Source: an uncultured Bacteroidales bacterium
Lineage (GTDB): Bacteria; Bacteroidota; Bacteroidia; Bacteroidales; Muribaculaceae
Assembly: GCA_947573135.1 (NCBI GenBank)
Contig: CANPDU010000011.1
Coordinates: 1 to 64,000 of the forward strand
DNA length: 64,000 bases
Reading direction: 5' to 3'
Every line of letters starts with the position of its first letter. Position 1 is the first letter of the stretch. A program made the position numbers and the translations under genes. The notes beneath the pieces were generated by a model. The model worked only from the letters and a program-made list of their open reading frames with translations, was not told where the DNA came from and ran no database searches. Below, one piece after another: positions 1 to 9,288 of this stretch.

Positions 1-53
1 AGAGCGTCGGATTCATAACCCGGAGGTCCCGAGTTCAATTCTCGGTCCCGCTA
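1..53 (+). tRNA. tRNA-Met (CAT anticodon), 3' part only
   Basis: The window opens inside a tRNA. The visible part holds the end of the D arm, an anticodon loop TTCATAA (CAT anticodon at 14-16), a short variable loop, a T arm with loop TTCAATT closed by CCGAG/CTCGG, and the 3' acceptor strand ending at base 53. No CCA is encoded, which is usual for Bacteroidetes. Whether it is initiator, elongator or a tRNA-Ile2 with modified C34 cannot be decided because the 5' half lies outside the window. Confidence 0.9.
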
Positions 54-59
54 CAGCAG

Positions 60-90
60 AAAGCTGCTTCAGTAATGGAGCGGCTTTTTT
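60..90 (+). terminator. Rho-independent terminator after the tRNA
   Basis: A ten-pair stem (60-69 with 78-87, including two G-T pairs) around an eight-base loop is followed by a run of T at 85-90. It lies seven bases after the tRNA end on the same strand. Confidence 0.75.
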
Positions 91-92
91 AT

Positions 93-130
93 AAAATGAC
101 ACAGGGCGCAAAAGCGCCCTGTGTCATTTT
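93..130. terminator. Bidirectional terminator, perfect 17-bp hairpin
   Basis: Arms 93-109 and 114-130 are exact reverse complements with an AAAA loop, flanked by A/T on both sides. It separates the tRNA (plus strand) from the convergent rprY (minus strand, stop at 143) and can serve both directions. Confidence 0.85.
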
Positions 131-142
131 AATTAGGTGTCC

Positions 143-850
143 TTATTTCTGTGCTTCCGGTTCGGGAGCAATCAGTTTGTAACCTTTTCCGTGAATGTTG
201 ATGATCTCGATAGACGGGTCGTCTTTGAGATGTTTGCGCAGCTTGGTGATGTAGACATCCATTGAACGTGCATTGAAATAATTATCGTCGATCCAGATGG
301 CTTTCAGCGCGAAGTTGCGTTCGAGTATCTCATTGACATGGGCGCACAGTAGGCTGAGAAGTTCCGACTCTTTGGTGGTGAGTTTTGTTACTTTGTCGTC
401 GATCATGAGCACTTGTTTCTGTGTATCAAACGTGAACTTTCCGATCTTGTACATAGTAATCTCTTTGCCTTTTTTGCCTTTTACGCGACGGAGTATCGCT
501 TCGATACGGAACACGAGTTCTTCCATCGAGAAGGGTTTAGTGATATAGTCGTCGGCGCCGATTTTGAAGCCTTCGAGAATGTCGTCTTTAAGAGACTTAG
601 CGGTAAGGAAAATGATCGGCACTTCAGAGTTGACAGTGCGGATTTCCTGAGCGAGCGCAAAGCCGTCCTTTTTAGGCATCATCACGTCGAGGACGCAAAT
701 ATCGTATTTGCCCTTGAGAAATGCCTTATAGCCACTTTCGCCGTCGGGGAACAGATCGGCGTTGAAGCCTTTGGCCTGAAGATATTCTCTGAGTAGCATG
801 CCGAGGTTTTCATCATCCTCGCATAAAAGAATACGCATACGTTCTTCCAT
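143..850 (-). CDS. rprY: OmpR-family response regulator RprY
   Basis: This is the DNA-binding partner of the sensor kinase encoded just upstream. Residues 1-125 form a receiver domain with the acidic pair E11/D12/D13, the phospho-acceptor D55 in an LDVMMP motif, and the conserved Lys in a TKPF motif. Residues 130-235 form an OmpR/PhoB winged helix. Full length for the family. The ATG at 850 is preferred over the internal ATG at 838 because the extra residues match the usual start of RprY proteins as I remember them. It follows the kinase stop by six bases, so the two genes are one operon, ended by the perfect hairpin at 93-130. RprY in Bacteroides is a global regulator; its targets here are unknown. 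Confidence 0.92.
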   Translation of the reverse strand: MEERMRILLCEDDENLGMLLREYLQAKGFNADLFPDGESGYKAFLKGKYDICVLDVMMPKKDGFALAQEIRTVNSEVPIIFLTAKSLKDDILEGFKIGADDYITKPFSMEELVFRIEAILRRVKGKKGKEITMYKIGKFTFDTQKQVLMIDDKVTKLTTKESELLSLLCAHVNEILERNFALKAIWIDDNYFNARSMDVYITKLRKHLKDDPSIEIINIHGKGYKLIAPEPEAQK

Positions 851-856
851 AATAGC

Positions 857-2395
857 TTAATTTTTAGTGAGTGGTAATATAATTATAAATTTTGTTCCTG
901 AATTGAGTTCGCTTTCAACCGAGATTTCGCCTCCAAGTTCGGATATGATTTTCTTAACATATGCGAGTCCGAGTCCGAATCCTTTGACGTCGTGACGGTT
1001 TCCGGTAGGCACACGGTAGAATTTGTCAAATATTTTTTTCAGGTCGTCGCGGCGTATGCCTATGCCGTTGTCAGCAATAGTAATCTCGAGCCTTTCGTCA
1101 GAGATGTCGCGTGATGAGACCGTGAGGTTTAGAGGCACATCTTCACGACGGTATTTTACTGCATTATCAAGCAAATTGAATATAACGTTGGTGAAATGCA
1201 TTTCGTCTACGTTGACGATAGCGTCCATTGCGTCAAGTCGCGCAGTGATCTTACCGCCGTATTTTTCGACTTTGAGCTTGAATGTGTTGACGATGTTGAA
1301 TATTGCGAGATTCGCGTCGAGATCGACTATTTTCATTGTGGCCTTCTGGCGTTCGAACATTGACATCTGTAGAACTTTCTCGACTTGAAATCGCAGACGT
1401 TTGGTTTCGTCGTTGATCACTGTGGATATCTGCTGAAGCATTGTCGGAGACTTACGCACAGCCGGATCGTTGAGCATCTGGGCAGCCAGTGAAATTGACG
1501 ATATAGGAGTCTTGAATTCATGGGTCATGTTGTTGATGAAATCGTTTTTCATCTCAGTGAGTTTTTTCTGCCTGAACGCGACGATAATCGTGAACACAAA
1601 TATTATCAGTAATATCAGAGTGAATGCAAACGACGGCACCATGAAGGATATCGATGAAAATATATAATCCTTTTTAGTCGGAAAGTAGACTTTAAGGTAA
1701 TTGAATTTGCCTCCTGGATCGTTTGCAAATAAAGTTTGGACAAACATGTTGTCGGGAGATACGGCAGACGGCATGTAACCGGGTGATTTGTACTGTATAG
1801 TGCCTAGATAGTTAACCACGGCAAATTCGAAGGGGACTCTGATGCCGAGTGTATCGAGTTCCTGACGCAGATACCGGCTTACGATAGACGAGTCGGCTCG
1901 TTCGCTTATAGGGCGTTCGCTCGCGCGACTGATTATATTGAGTATCACATCGTCTACAACGCCTTTTTGATAATTGTATTGGTTCTGATAGTCCTGACGG
2001 TATCTGCGATAGTCTTTTCCGGCAGTGTTTCCTGATGACCCTTTGATTTTCGTTATCTCGTCGGGTGTACCTTTCAACGTGACGTCTCCCTCAAGTCCGG
2101 AAGGGGTCGTAAAAGAGAATTTCAGCCCTTCATCCCGCGAAATAGCGTCGGAACTGAAGTTTTGAGCTATGATCGATGTCGCTGCCATGCGGCTGGCATC
2201 TTGATCGAGAAAATAGCGTGTCTCATCGTGCTCGAGGTGCAAGGCGACGCTCAAAAGACTCTGACGTACGCCTTGAGTGAACTGCTCGTAACGCATCTCG
2301 ACCATATTTTTCATATATAGTATCTGAATGCATAACAGTCCGATAAACGTGACCGCCATTAATATTGTCAATATCCAGATTGTCTGTTTCTTCAT
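857..2395 (-). CDS. rprX: Sensor histidine kinase RprX
   Basis: Membrane sensor kinase of 512 residues. One membrane helix lies near residues 7-27 and a second near 250-273, enclosing a periplasmic sensor region of about 220 residues without a recognisable named domain. The H-box follows with the phospho-accepting His292 in a THEFKTP motif, and the C-terminal ATPase domain carries a NLLDNAVKYR N-box, DNGIGI G1 box and GFGLGLAYV G2 box. The layout and the close downstream rprY match the RprX/RprY pair known from Bacteroides fragilis. A well formed promoter lies upstream at 2531-2562. The signal sensed cannot be read from the sequence. Confidence 0.9.
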   Translation of the reverse strand: MKKQTIWILTILMAVTFIGLLCIQILYMKNMVEMRYEQFTQGVRQSLLSVALHLEHDETRYFLDQDASRMAATSIIAQNFSSDAISRDEGLKFSFTTPSGLEGDVTLKGTPDEITKIKGSSGNTAGKDYRRYRQDYQNQYNYQKGVVDDVILNIISRASERPISERADSSIVSRYLRQELDTLGIRVPFEFAVVNYLGTIQYKSPGYMPSAVSPDNMFVQTLFANDPGGKFNYLKVYFPTKKDYIFSSISFMVPSFAFTLILLIIFVFTIIVAFRQKKLTEMKNDFINNMTHEFKTPISSISLAAQMLNDPAVRKSPTMLQQISTVINDETKRLRFQVEKVLQMSMFERQKATMKIVDLDANLAIFNIVNTFKLKVEKYGGKITARLDAMDAIVNVDEMHFTNVIFNLLDNAVKYRREDVPLNLTVSSRDISDERLEITIADNGIGIRRDDLKKIFDKFYRVPTGNRHDVKGFGLGLAYVKKIISELGGEISVESELNSGTKFIIILPLTKN

Positions 2396-2530
2396 TTTTT
2401 ATAGGTGGCGTCCGAAGCCGCCGGGGTAAAGGGATTTTAAATAATTAAACCTTTGATATTTTAACAAATAAAACAAATGTTTGTTTTTGAAAAAATGTAT
2501 TTATCATCTCTTCATTTTAACATTTCGGCT

Positions 2531-2562
2531 CAAAATTAACATAAAAGTGTGAAAATGCCAAA
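2531..2562 (-). promoter_or_regulatory. Putative Bacteroides-type promoter for rprXY
   Basis: On the minus strand a TTTG box (2559-2562) is followed after 20 bases by TAATTTTG (2531-2538), an exact match to TTTG-N19-21-TAnnTTTG. Transcription would start near 2525, giving an untranslated leader of about 130 bases before rprX. The AT-rich gap 2396-2666 holds otherwise only the nhaA terminator. Confidence 0.6.
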
Positions 2563-2624
2563 TGTTTTATCTAAAATATTTACGCAGCAACGGATTATTG
2601 ATGTTTATAGGTCTTCTCTATATG

Positions 2625-2650
2625 AAAAAAACGCCAACGTGTGACGTTTT
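2625..2650 (-). terminator. Rho-independent terminator after nhaA
   Basis: Read on the minus strand, a seven-pair stem (2643-2649 with 2629-2635, one G-T pair) is followed by a run of T (2630-2625). It starts 17 bases past the nhaA stop. Confidence 0.6.
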
Positions 2651-2666
2651 AAAGATATGGAAACTA

Positions 2667-4049
2667 TTACTCTATTTCGGCTTTGTGAGGTAAGGTGCGG
2701 TGTAACAGTAAGAAACCGATAATGCCGGAAAGTAATGATCCGATGACTATGCCAAGTTTTGCGTGATTGAGCATATCAGTCATTTCCGGAGATCCGAATG
2801 ACAGCGTTGCGATGAATAACGAGACTGTAAAACCGATGCCTCCAAGCATGGCTATAGACGCCATCATAGCCCAGTCGGTTCTGTCTGGCATTGGAGTCAG
2901 GCGTAATTTGACGGTGATCCATGAGAAAATAAATATACCGAGGAACTTGCCGAATACCAGTCCGCAAATTATTGCGAGCGATACGCCTTCGATTATTGTC
3001 GCCGGATTGGTGTCGAGCAGAAAAATGCCTGCATTGGCAAAAGCAAACAACGGAACGATGAAATAATTTACAATCGGGTGAAGAGAATCTTCAAGTTCCT
3101 GAAGGGGGGATATCACTTTGTCAGATGCTGATTCGATCTCTTTCAACCAGTTCATCTGATTTTTATTAAGAATAGTTCGTTTGACCAGCAGATCATCATC
3201 CTCGCCCCTGAAGTGTGCGATTGACGACCTGATGATGCGGATATATTTGCGTGGGGCGAAAACAGGCGTTGCCGGTACGCAGAAAGCGACAAGCACACCG
3301 GCTATTGTCGGATGTATGCCCGAGTTGAGAAACAGAAACCAGATGACGCCGCCAATACCAAGATAAAAAATCTTGCTTTTTATGCGCATCAGCGAGCCGA
3401 GAAGCAGAAGGGCGAACAGTCCGGCAGCGTAGAGCAGACACGACAGTTCGATATGTGTCGAATAAAACGATGCGATCACGACAATACCGCCGATATCGTC
3501 AACAACAGCGAGGGTTGTAAGAAATATTTTCAGTGAAACGGGAACACGCTTGCCAAGCATGGCCAATACGCCTAACGAAAAAGCTATGTCGGTAGCCATC
3601 GGTATGGCGGCTCCGTCGGCAAAATCCGTACCATTGGCAAAGCAAAGATAGATGACTACAGGAACCAGCATGCCGCCTATGGCCGCTACGATAGGGAGCA
3701 GCGCCTGACGGAACGAAGAAAGTTCGCCGACAAGTATCTCACGTTTGATTTCCAGTCCGATCGAAAAGAAAAACACAGCCATAAGCGCATCATTGATAAA
3801 CGCTATCAGATCCATGGGTTTCCCGGAATGGCTGAAAATATTGAAATCTCCGAGCTGCAGACGTATCTCCTGCTGCCAGAAGTCAAAATAATAATTGTTC
3901 AGGCCCGGAATATTGGCAATGATGAGTGCACAGATTGTCGCACCAATCAGAATATTACCGCCGGACGCATGTCGTCTTAAAGCCTGAGTCGCCGCAAAGA
4001 ACACACTTTGTTCTTCCGCCGGGTCGGAAACATGAATATCTTTATCCAT
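2667..4049 (-). CDS. nhaA: Na+/H+ antiporter NhaA
   Basis: Inner-membrane antiporter that expels sodium in exchange for protons. The protein (460 residues from the ATG at 4049) has about eleven hydrophobic segments and the NhaA core with VVDDIGG and the early membrane Asp motif DIAFSLG. The region RKYIRIIRSSIAHFRGEDDD forms a longer cytoplasmic loop than in E. coli NhaA, as in many Bacteroidetes homologues. An in-frame ATG at 4157 would add 36 residues but lies in the lepA terminator and the extension is not hydrophobic or conserved-looking, so I chose 4049 (MDKDIHV). It lies downstream of lepA on the same strand; a terminator intervenes. A second, unrelated sodium antiporter (nhaD type) follows at 6271. 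Confidence 0.93.
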   Translation of the reverse strand: MDKDIHVSDPAEEQSVFFAATQALRRHASGGNILIGATICALIIANIPGLNNYYFDFWQQEIRLQLGDFNIFSHSGKPMDLIAFINDALMAVFFFSIGLEIKREILVGELSSFRQALLPIVAAIGGMLVPVVIYLCFANGTDFADGAAIPMATDIAFSLGVLAMLGKRVPVSLKIFLTTLAVVDDIGGIVVIASFYSTHIELSCLLYAAGLFALLLLGSLMRIKSKIFYLGIGGVIWFLFLNSGIHPTIAGVLVAFCVPATPVFAPRKYIRIIRSSIAHFRGEDDDLLVKRTILNKNQMNWLKEIESASDKVISPLQELEDSLHPIVNYFIVPLFAFANAGIFLLDTNPATIIEGVSLAIICGLVFGKFLGIFIFSWITVKLRLTPMPDRTDWAMMASIAMLGGIGFTVSLFIATLSFGSPEMTDMLNHAKLGIVIGSLLSGIIGFLLLHRTLPHKAEIE

Positions 4050-4120
4050 TATTAAACTCTGATAAATATAGAGGAAACGTTTTATTGCAGAACAAGCATC
4101 AGTCGAGCTTTGTTCGGCAA

Positions 4121-4158
4121 CAAAACAGATGCCGGCTCTCCATGAGAAAACCGGCATC
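4121..4158 (-). terminator. Rho-independent terminator after lepA
   Basis: Arms 4151-4158 and 4128-4135 pair over eight bases (GATGCCGG/CCGGCATC), with a possible inner TCTC/GAGA pairing, followed on the minus strand by TGTTTTG. It begins 27 bases beyond the lepA stop. Confidence 0.6.
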
Positions 4159-4185
4159 AGATCAATATTATAATAATGTGGACTG

Positions 4186-5973
4186 TCAGTCGAGTTTCAA
4201 TACTGCGAGGAAGGCTTTTTGCGGAACCTCGACAGAACCGATCTGCTTCATGCGCTTCTTGCCTTTCTTCTGTTTCTCGAGAAGTTTGCGCTTACGCGAG
4301 ATGTCGCCGCCATAGCACTTTGCGGTTACGTCTTTGCGAACAGCTTTTATAGTCTCTCGTGCAATTATCTTGGCTCCTATGGCAGCTTGAATGGCTATAT
4401 CGAATTGCTGACGGGGAATGAGTTCTTTCAGTTTTTCGCACATACGCCTCCCGAAAGTGACAGCATTGTCTGCATGGGTCAGTGTCGAGAGCGCGTCGAC
4501 GCTTTCGCCGTTGAGGAGAATGTCGAGTTTGACCAGCCGAGACTCACGGAAACCGGAGACATGGTAGTCGAATGATGCATAGCCCTTAGAAATACTCTTC
4601 AGTTTGTCATAGAAATCGATGACTATCTCACCTAATGGCATGTCGAAAGTCAGTTCCATGCGGTTGCCCGAGATATATTCCTGTTTTACAAGTTCGCCAC
4701 GCTTTCCGAGACAAAGAGTCATGATCGGGCCGATAAATTCGGCTGTGGTTATGATCGTAGCGCGTATATAGGGTTCCTCAATATGGTCTATTAAAGTCAG
4801 TTCGGGGAGCCCTGACGGATTGTGTACCTCAGACACGTTGCCTTTTTTATCGTATACTTTATAGCTTACGTTTGGCACAGTCGTGATCACATCTATGTTG
4901 AATTCACGGCCGAGACGTTCCTGCACGATCTCCATATGCAGCAGTCCGAGGAAGCCGCAGCGGAAGCCGAACCCCAGAGCTACCGACGATTCCGGCGTAA
5001 ACGTGAGCGATGCATCGTTGAGCTGAAGTTTTTCGAGCGAGGCGCGAAGATTTTCGAAATCTTCGGTCTCGATAGGATAAACGCCGGCAAATACCATCGG
5101 CTTAACTTCTTCGAAGCCGTCGATGGCCTGTTTGCACGGGTTATTGACATGGGTTATCGTGTCACCGACCTTAACTTCTTTTGATGTCTTGATGCCTGAG
5201 ATAATATATCCCACGTTTCCGGCCGATAGCTCATCACGCGGCGACATGTCAAGCTTCAGCACTCCGATCTCGTCGGCGTGATATTCTTTTCCTGTTGCTA
5301 CGAATTTGACAAAGTCATCTTTGCTTATGGTGCCGTTCTCTATCTTGAAGTAAGCTATGATTCCTCTGAAAGGATTGAACACAGAGTCGAAAATCAAAGC
5401 CTGCAGAGGTGCATCCGGGTCGCCTTTGGGAGCAGGTATACGTTCGACAATGGCTCTGAGGATTTCAGGCACTCCAAAGCCTGTCTTACCGCTGGCGCGC
5501 AGAATCTCTTCCCGCTTGCAGCCTATAAGTTCGATGATCTGGTCTTCGACTTCATCAGGCTTGGCACTGTCGAGGTCAACCTTATTGATAACCGGTATGA
5601 TCTCAAGATCATTGTCGATAGCCATATAAAGATTGGATATCGTCTGGGCCTGTATTCCCTGTGAAGCGTCGACGATCAGGAGCGCTCCTTCACATGCCGC
5701 GATCGAACGTGAAACTTCATACGAGAAGTCTACGTGTCCCGGAGTGTCGATGAGATTGAGGGTATAGCGCTCGCCATCAATGATGTGTTCCATCTGGATG
5801 GCATGGCTTTTGATTGTAATACCGCGTTCACGCTCAAGATCCATGTCATCAAGCACCTGTGCCTCCATGTCTTTGGCGGCTATGGTGTCTGTGTATTCGA
5901 GCAGTCGGTCGGCAAGTGTTGATTTGCCGTGGTCTATATGGGCTATAATGCAGAAGTTGCGGATATTTTTCAT
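4186..5973 (-). CDS. lepA: Elongation factor 4 (LepA)
   Basis: Ribosome-bound GTPase that back-translocates or remodels stalled ribosomes and aids 30S assembly. The GTP-binding motifs are intact: AHIDHGKS (residues 11-18), DTPGHVDF (76-83) and NKVD (130-133). After the EF-Tu-like domain II come the EF-G-like domains and the LepA-specific C-terminal domain with its basic tail motif [16 protein letters not shown]. The length of 595 is normal for the family. The ATG at 5973 gives the typical start [19 protein letters not shown] strong promoter match lies 22 bases upstream. Confidence 0.97.
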   Translation of the reverse strand: MKNIRNFCIIAHIDHGKSTLADRLLEYTDTIAAKDMEAQVLDDMDLERERGITIKSHAIQMEHIIDGERYTLNLIDTPGHVDFSYEVSRSIAACEGALLIVDASQGIQAQTISNLYMAIDNDLEIIPVINKVDLDSAKPDEVEDQIIELIGCKREEILRASGKTGFGVPEILRAIVERIPAPKGDPDAPLQALIFDSVFNPFRGIIAYFKIENGTISKDDFVKFVATGKEYHADEIGVLKLDMSPRDELSAGNVGYIISGIKTSKEVKVGDTITHVNNPCKQAIDGFEEVKPMVFAGVYPIETEDFENLRASLEKLQLNDASLTFTPESSVALGFGFRCGFLGLLHMEIVQERLGREFNIDVITTVPNVSYKVYDKKGNVSEVHNPSGLPELTLIDHIEEPYIRATIITTAEFIGPIMTLCLGKRGELVKQEYISGNRMELTFDMPLGEIVIDFYDKLKSISKGYASFDYHVSGFRESRLVKLDILLNGESVDALSTLTHADNAVTFGRRMCEKLKELIPRQQFDIAIQAAIGAKIIARETIKAVRKDVTAKCYGGDISRKRKLLEKQKKGKKRMKQIGSVEVPQKAFLAVLKLD

Positions 5974-5994
5974 CTATACTGATAATATAATGTG

Positions 5995-6026
5995 CAAAGA
6001 TACAATTTTCCTGTTAAACGAACAAA
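5995..6026 (-). promoter_or_regulatory. Putative promoter for lepA
   Basis: Minus strand: TTTG (6023-6026), 20-base spacer, TATCTTTG (5995-6002). Both boxes match the Bacteroides consensus exactly. The start site would be near 5988, a leader of about 15 bases. Confidence 0.65.
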
Positions 6027-6175
6027 GCCTCTATAGTAAACAATTCACCGGCGCATAAATCAGCAATGACACTTGTTGCATGTCTTTTTATCTAAAAATA
6101 ATGGTTTAACAATATTTTGCTAAATTAGGCGTAAATTATGCCAAATACGCGTTATGAAGTGAAGAAATAATTTTC

Positions 6176-6183
6176 TAAATTTG
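6176..6183 (+). promoter_or_regulatory. Possible -7 box ahead of nhaD
   Basis: TAAATTTG matches the -7 consensus, about 88 bases ahead of nhaD. No TTTG-like box stands at the right distance, so this is weak. The remainder of the divergent gap 5974-6270 is AT-rich with nothing else recognised. Confidence 0.3.
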
Positions 6184-6270
6184 TGGAAAAATTTCCGTAA
6201 TTAAAAACGGACATAAACTGGTTCAAATAATTATTTTTTCATCACCTAAATCTAAATCATTGTCGCATCG

Positions 6271-7683
6271 ATGATTATCACGTTAATTCTATTATTTATT
6301 ATCGGCTATCTCTGTATAGCGCTTGAACATACGTTGCGTATAGACAAAACTGCCATAGCGCTTTTGCTTGGCATGGTCATGTGGATCGTTTATGCTCTCG
6401 GAGCGGAATGGATTGTCCCTTGGGTCGAGAATGAAGAGCTGGCTCGATTTATAAGTGATAATCCTCGTCTTGCCGGCAGTTCATTTGCTCAGCAGTGTCT
6501 TGACTATGTTCTTAATGTCAAGATTGTCGAAGCATTGGGAGATATATCCCAGACACTATTTTTCTTGATCGGTGCGATGACAATCGTGGAACTTATCGAT
6601 GTTCACGGAGGTTTTACAGTGATTACGGATCATATATCTACTCGCGACAAACGCAGACTTCTGTATGTGATATGTATCACAACTTTTATTTTCTCTGCCG
6701 TTCTTGACAACATGACCACAACAATTGTCATGATTTTGCTTTTGCGCAAACTTGTTTCAGACAAACAGGAACGTTGGATCTACGCCGGAATGATCATTAT
6801 AGCTGCAAATACTGGCGGCGCTTGGTCTCCGATCGGTGATGTAACCACTATCATGCTGTGGGTGAAAGGCAATGTGACTGCGCCTGCTCTGATATGTTAT
6901 GTGCTGCTCCCGAGTATCGTCGCGATGGCTGTGCCTATGTTCAGTGTGGCCGGGCTTCTGAAAGGTGAGTTGCCTGTTATGGCTAAGGAAAGCAAGGCTG
7001 TAAGCGAGATATCGTCGCGTGAACGTAAGACGATATTTTATCTCGGCATATGCGGACTTATTTTTGTGCCGGTATTCAAGACGATCACTCATCTGCCGCC
7101 ATTTGTGGGTATTCTGCTTGTGCTTGCGGTGCTATGGGTTTTCACAGAATTATTCTATAACGGGAAAATGCTTGACCGTTCACGCGAACACCGGCTGCCT
7201 AAAGTAATTTCGCGTATCGATATGCCGTCGATCCTCTTCTTTCTAGGCATCCTGATGGCTGTCTCTGTTCTGGATGCCTCTGGAATTCTGAGCGCTACAG
7301 CTCAATTCCTTGATGAAAAAGTTCACAATGTTTACATTATAGATGTTCTCTTAGGTGTGCTTTCGTCAATATTCGACAATGTGCCGCTTGTTGCCGGTGT
7401 GATGGGCATGTATCCGGTCGCCTTACCGGGTGCAACAGACTATGCGGCTAATTTTGTCGTCGACGGTACTTTTTGGGAATTTCTCAGTTATTGTGCCGGA
7501 GTCGGAGGCAGCCTGCTCATTATCGGTTCGGCTGCCGGTGTAATCGCAATGGGACTCGAACGTATCACATTCGGATGGTATTTCAAACGGTTTACGTGGC
7601 TTGCTTTTCTAGGCTATTTGGCCGGTGCGTTAATCTACATTTTAGAAGTGTTTTTTATGAAAGCGCCATATCTCGGATGGTAG
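6271..7683 (+). CDS. nhaD: NhaD-type Na+/H+ antiporter
   Basis: Polytopic membrane protein of 470 residues in the ion-transporter (ArsB/NhaD) superfamily, expected to exchange sodium or lithium for protons across the inner membrane. Family signatures are LDNMTTTIV (145-153) and NTGGAWSPIGDVTT (180-193), and a mirrored DNVP motif near residue 373, typical of the inverted repeat in this fold. Some twelve hydrophobic segments are visible. It is divergent from lepA and followed after ten bases by the DUF4435 ATPase gene, so the two may be co-transcribed. ArsB-like arsenite transport is the alternative, but the motif set favours NhaD. Confidence 0.88.
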   Translation: MIITLILLFIIGYLCIALEHTLRIDKTAIALLLGMVMWIVYALGAEWIVPWVENEELARFISDNPRLAGSSFAQQCLDYVLNVKIVEALGDISQTLFFLIGAMTIVELIDVHGGFTVITDHISTRDKRRLLYVICITTFIFSAVLDNMTTTIVMILLLRKLVSDKQERWIYAGMIIIAANTGGAWSPIGDVTTIMLWVKGNVTAPALICYVLLPSIVAMAVPMFSVAGLLKGELPVMAKESKAVSEISSRERKTIFYLGICGLIFVPVFKTITHLPPFVGILLVLAVLWVFTELFYNGKMLDRSREHRLPKVISRIDMPSILFFLGILMAVSVLDASGILSATAQFLDEKVHNVYIIDVLLGVLSSIFDNVPLVAGVMGMYPVALPGATDYAANFVVDGTFWEFLSYCAGVGGSLLIIGSAAGVIAMGLERITFGWYFKRFTWLAFLGYLAGALIYILEVFFMKAPYLGW

Positions 7684-7693
7684 ACAGCGTATA

Positions 7694-9277
7694 ATGAAGA
7701 TTACATTTCCAAAACATCGCCACGACAACCCGCTCACTGTCGAAAGTGCCGGAGCTCCCATTGTAATAGTGGGAGCCAATGGTGCCGGTAAATCGAGGTT
7801 CACTTCCCAACTCATTACATCGTTGGGAAAAAGTGCGTTCGCTCTGTCAGCGCTACATGGTCTTTATGTGCGCGACAGCGATCGTTTAAGGCAGTCGTCG
7901 GTAGGCTTGATCTGTGGAAATGAGATAGTCGATGCCGCCGTAAGTGCGGGTCATTGTAATGAACTCGATCTCCTGTTGTCGCAACTTATGCATGATGAAA
8001 TGCTCAATCTGCTGAACTATAAGCTGCTGAAAGCCGAGGGAAAGGATGTTTCATTACAGCGTACACGTCTTGATCGTGTTATCGAATTGTGGCAGGATGT
8101 ATTTCCCGGCAATCGGATTCTCGTCGAAAGCGGGCGTTTTCTGTTCAGTCGTGTCAATACTGATGACAGATACTCTGCATTCAGATTGTCGGACGGCGAA
8201 CAAGCAGTCATATATTATATTGCCGGTGTATTGTATGCGCCGGCCAATGCAGCGATATTCATTAACTCCCCAGAGATGTTTCTGCATCCTACTATCATGC
8301 AGGCTCTATGGTCGCGTATAGAGCTATTGCGTCCTGATTGCACATTTATTTACACTACTCACGATCTTGAATTTACATCATCGCGTGCGCATGCTACCGT
8401 TGTGTGGGTGCGCGATTATGATCAGACTGCTGCCGATTGGGAATACTCCGTGCTCGACGATAGTGCCAATATTACCGAAGATGTCTATCAGGCTATTATA
8501 GGAGCGAGAAAACCGGTGCTCTTTATTGAAGGAGACGGAGTACATTCAATTGATTCCAAACTTTATCCATTGGTTTTTACGGAGTTTACCGTCAAGTCAC
8601 TCGGAAGCTGCAATAAGGTGATCGAGGCGACCAGGTCATTCAACGATCTGAATGGTTTTCATCACATGGATAGTTATGGGATAGTCGATCGAGACCGACG
8701 GGATGACCATGAGGTGCAATATCTGCGCGGAAAGCGTGTGATGGTTCCTGAAGTCGCTGAGATTGAAAATATCCTGATGCTTGAAGACGTCGTAAAGGCT
8801 GTCGCCCGGGGTTGCGGACGTGATCCCCGGCGAGTTTTCGACAAAGTGAGCCGTGCTGTAATCTCGCAGTTCTCACTTGCTCTGAAGCAGCAGGCTTTGC
8901 TCCATACCCGGCATCGTGTCAAACGCTTGGTCGAATATCGTATTGATGGACGTTTCAGCGATATTGCAATGCTTGAGTCGCATATCATGAAACTTCATGA
9001 TGAGATTGCGCCACGCAAAATTTACGAAGAATATTGCCGCCAGTTTCGGCGTTACGTCGAGCAGAACGATTATGCCGGAGTGCTTAAAGTATATAACCAG
9101 AAATCAATGTTGCCTGCGAGCAACGTTGCGGCGCTCTGTGGCTTGCATAACAAAGATGAGTATATTTCTGCGGTTATTGATCTGTTGCGTAAGCCGGGAG
9201 AGGAATCACAGATAATACGCAAGGCGGTCAAGCACTGTTTCGGTCTGGATGATGAAATGACAGTGTACCCATCCTGA
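7694..9277 (+). CDS. ABC-type ATPase fused to TOPRIM-like DUF4435 domain
   Basis: The N-terminal half is an SMC/ABC-type ATPase: Walker A GANGAGKS (27-34), signature LSDGE (165-169), and the switch His in TTHD (221-224). At the Walker B position the sequence is INSPE (190-194) where most relatives have IDEPE, so the metal-binding Asp and catalytic Glu are altered. The C-terminal half starts with LFIEGD (276-281) and VDRDRRDD (331-338), the acidic motifs of a TOPRIM fold, as in DUF4435 proteins. The architecture is close to OLD-family nucleases and to GajA of the Gabija defence system. It follows nhaD by ten bases. Domain calls are from motif reading; a role in DNA processing or phage defence is inference, and no GajB-like helicase is adjacent. 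Confidence 0.75.
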   Translation: MKITFPKHRHDNPLTVESAGAPIVIVGANGAGKSRFTSQLITSLGKSAFALSALHGLYVRDSDRLRQSSVGLICGNEIVDAAVSAGHCNELDLLLSQLMHDEMLNLLNYKLLKAEGKDVSLQRTRLDRVIELWQDVFPGNRILVESGRFLFSRVNTDDRYSAFRLSDGEQAVIYYIAGVLYAPANAAIFINSPEMFLHPTIMQALWSRIELLRPDCTFIYTTHDLEFTSSRAHATVVWVRDYDQTAADWEYSVLDDSANITEDVYQAIIGARKPVLFIEGDGVHSIDSKLYPLVFTEFTVKSLGSCNKVIEATRSFNDLNGFHHMDSYGIVDRDRRDDHEVQYLRGKRVMVPEVAEIENILMLEDVVKAVARGCGRDPRRVFDKVSRAVISQFSLALKQQALLHTRHRVKRLVEYRIDGRFSDIAMLESHIMKLHDEIAPRKIYEEYCRQFRRYVEQNDYAGVLKVYNQKSMLPASNVAALCGLHNKDEYISAVIDLLRKPGEESQIIRKAVKHCFGLDDEMTVYPS

Positions 9278-9288
9278 TAAGTCCGGAA

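Noticed and set aside
93-130. 17-bp inverted repeat next to the tRNA as an attachment site
   Set aside because: It is a hairpin with A/T flanks between convergent genes, fitting a terminator; there is no integrase and no direct repeat of the tRNA end.
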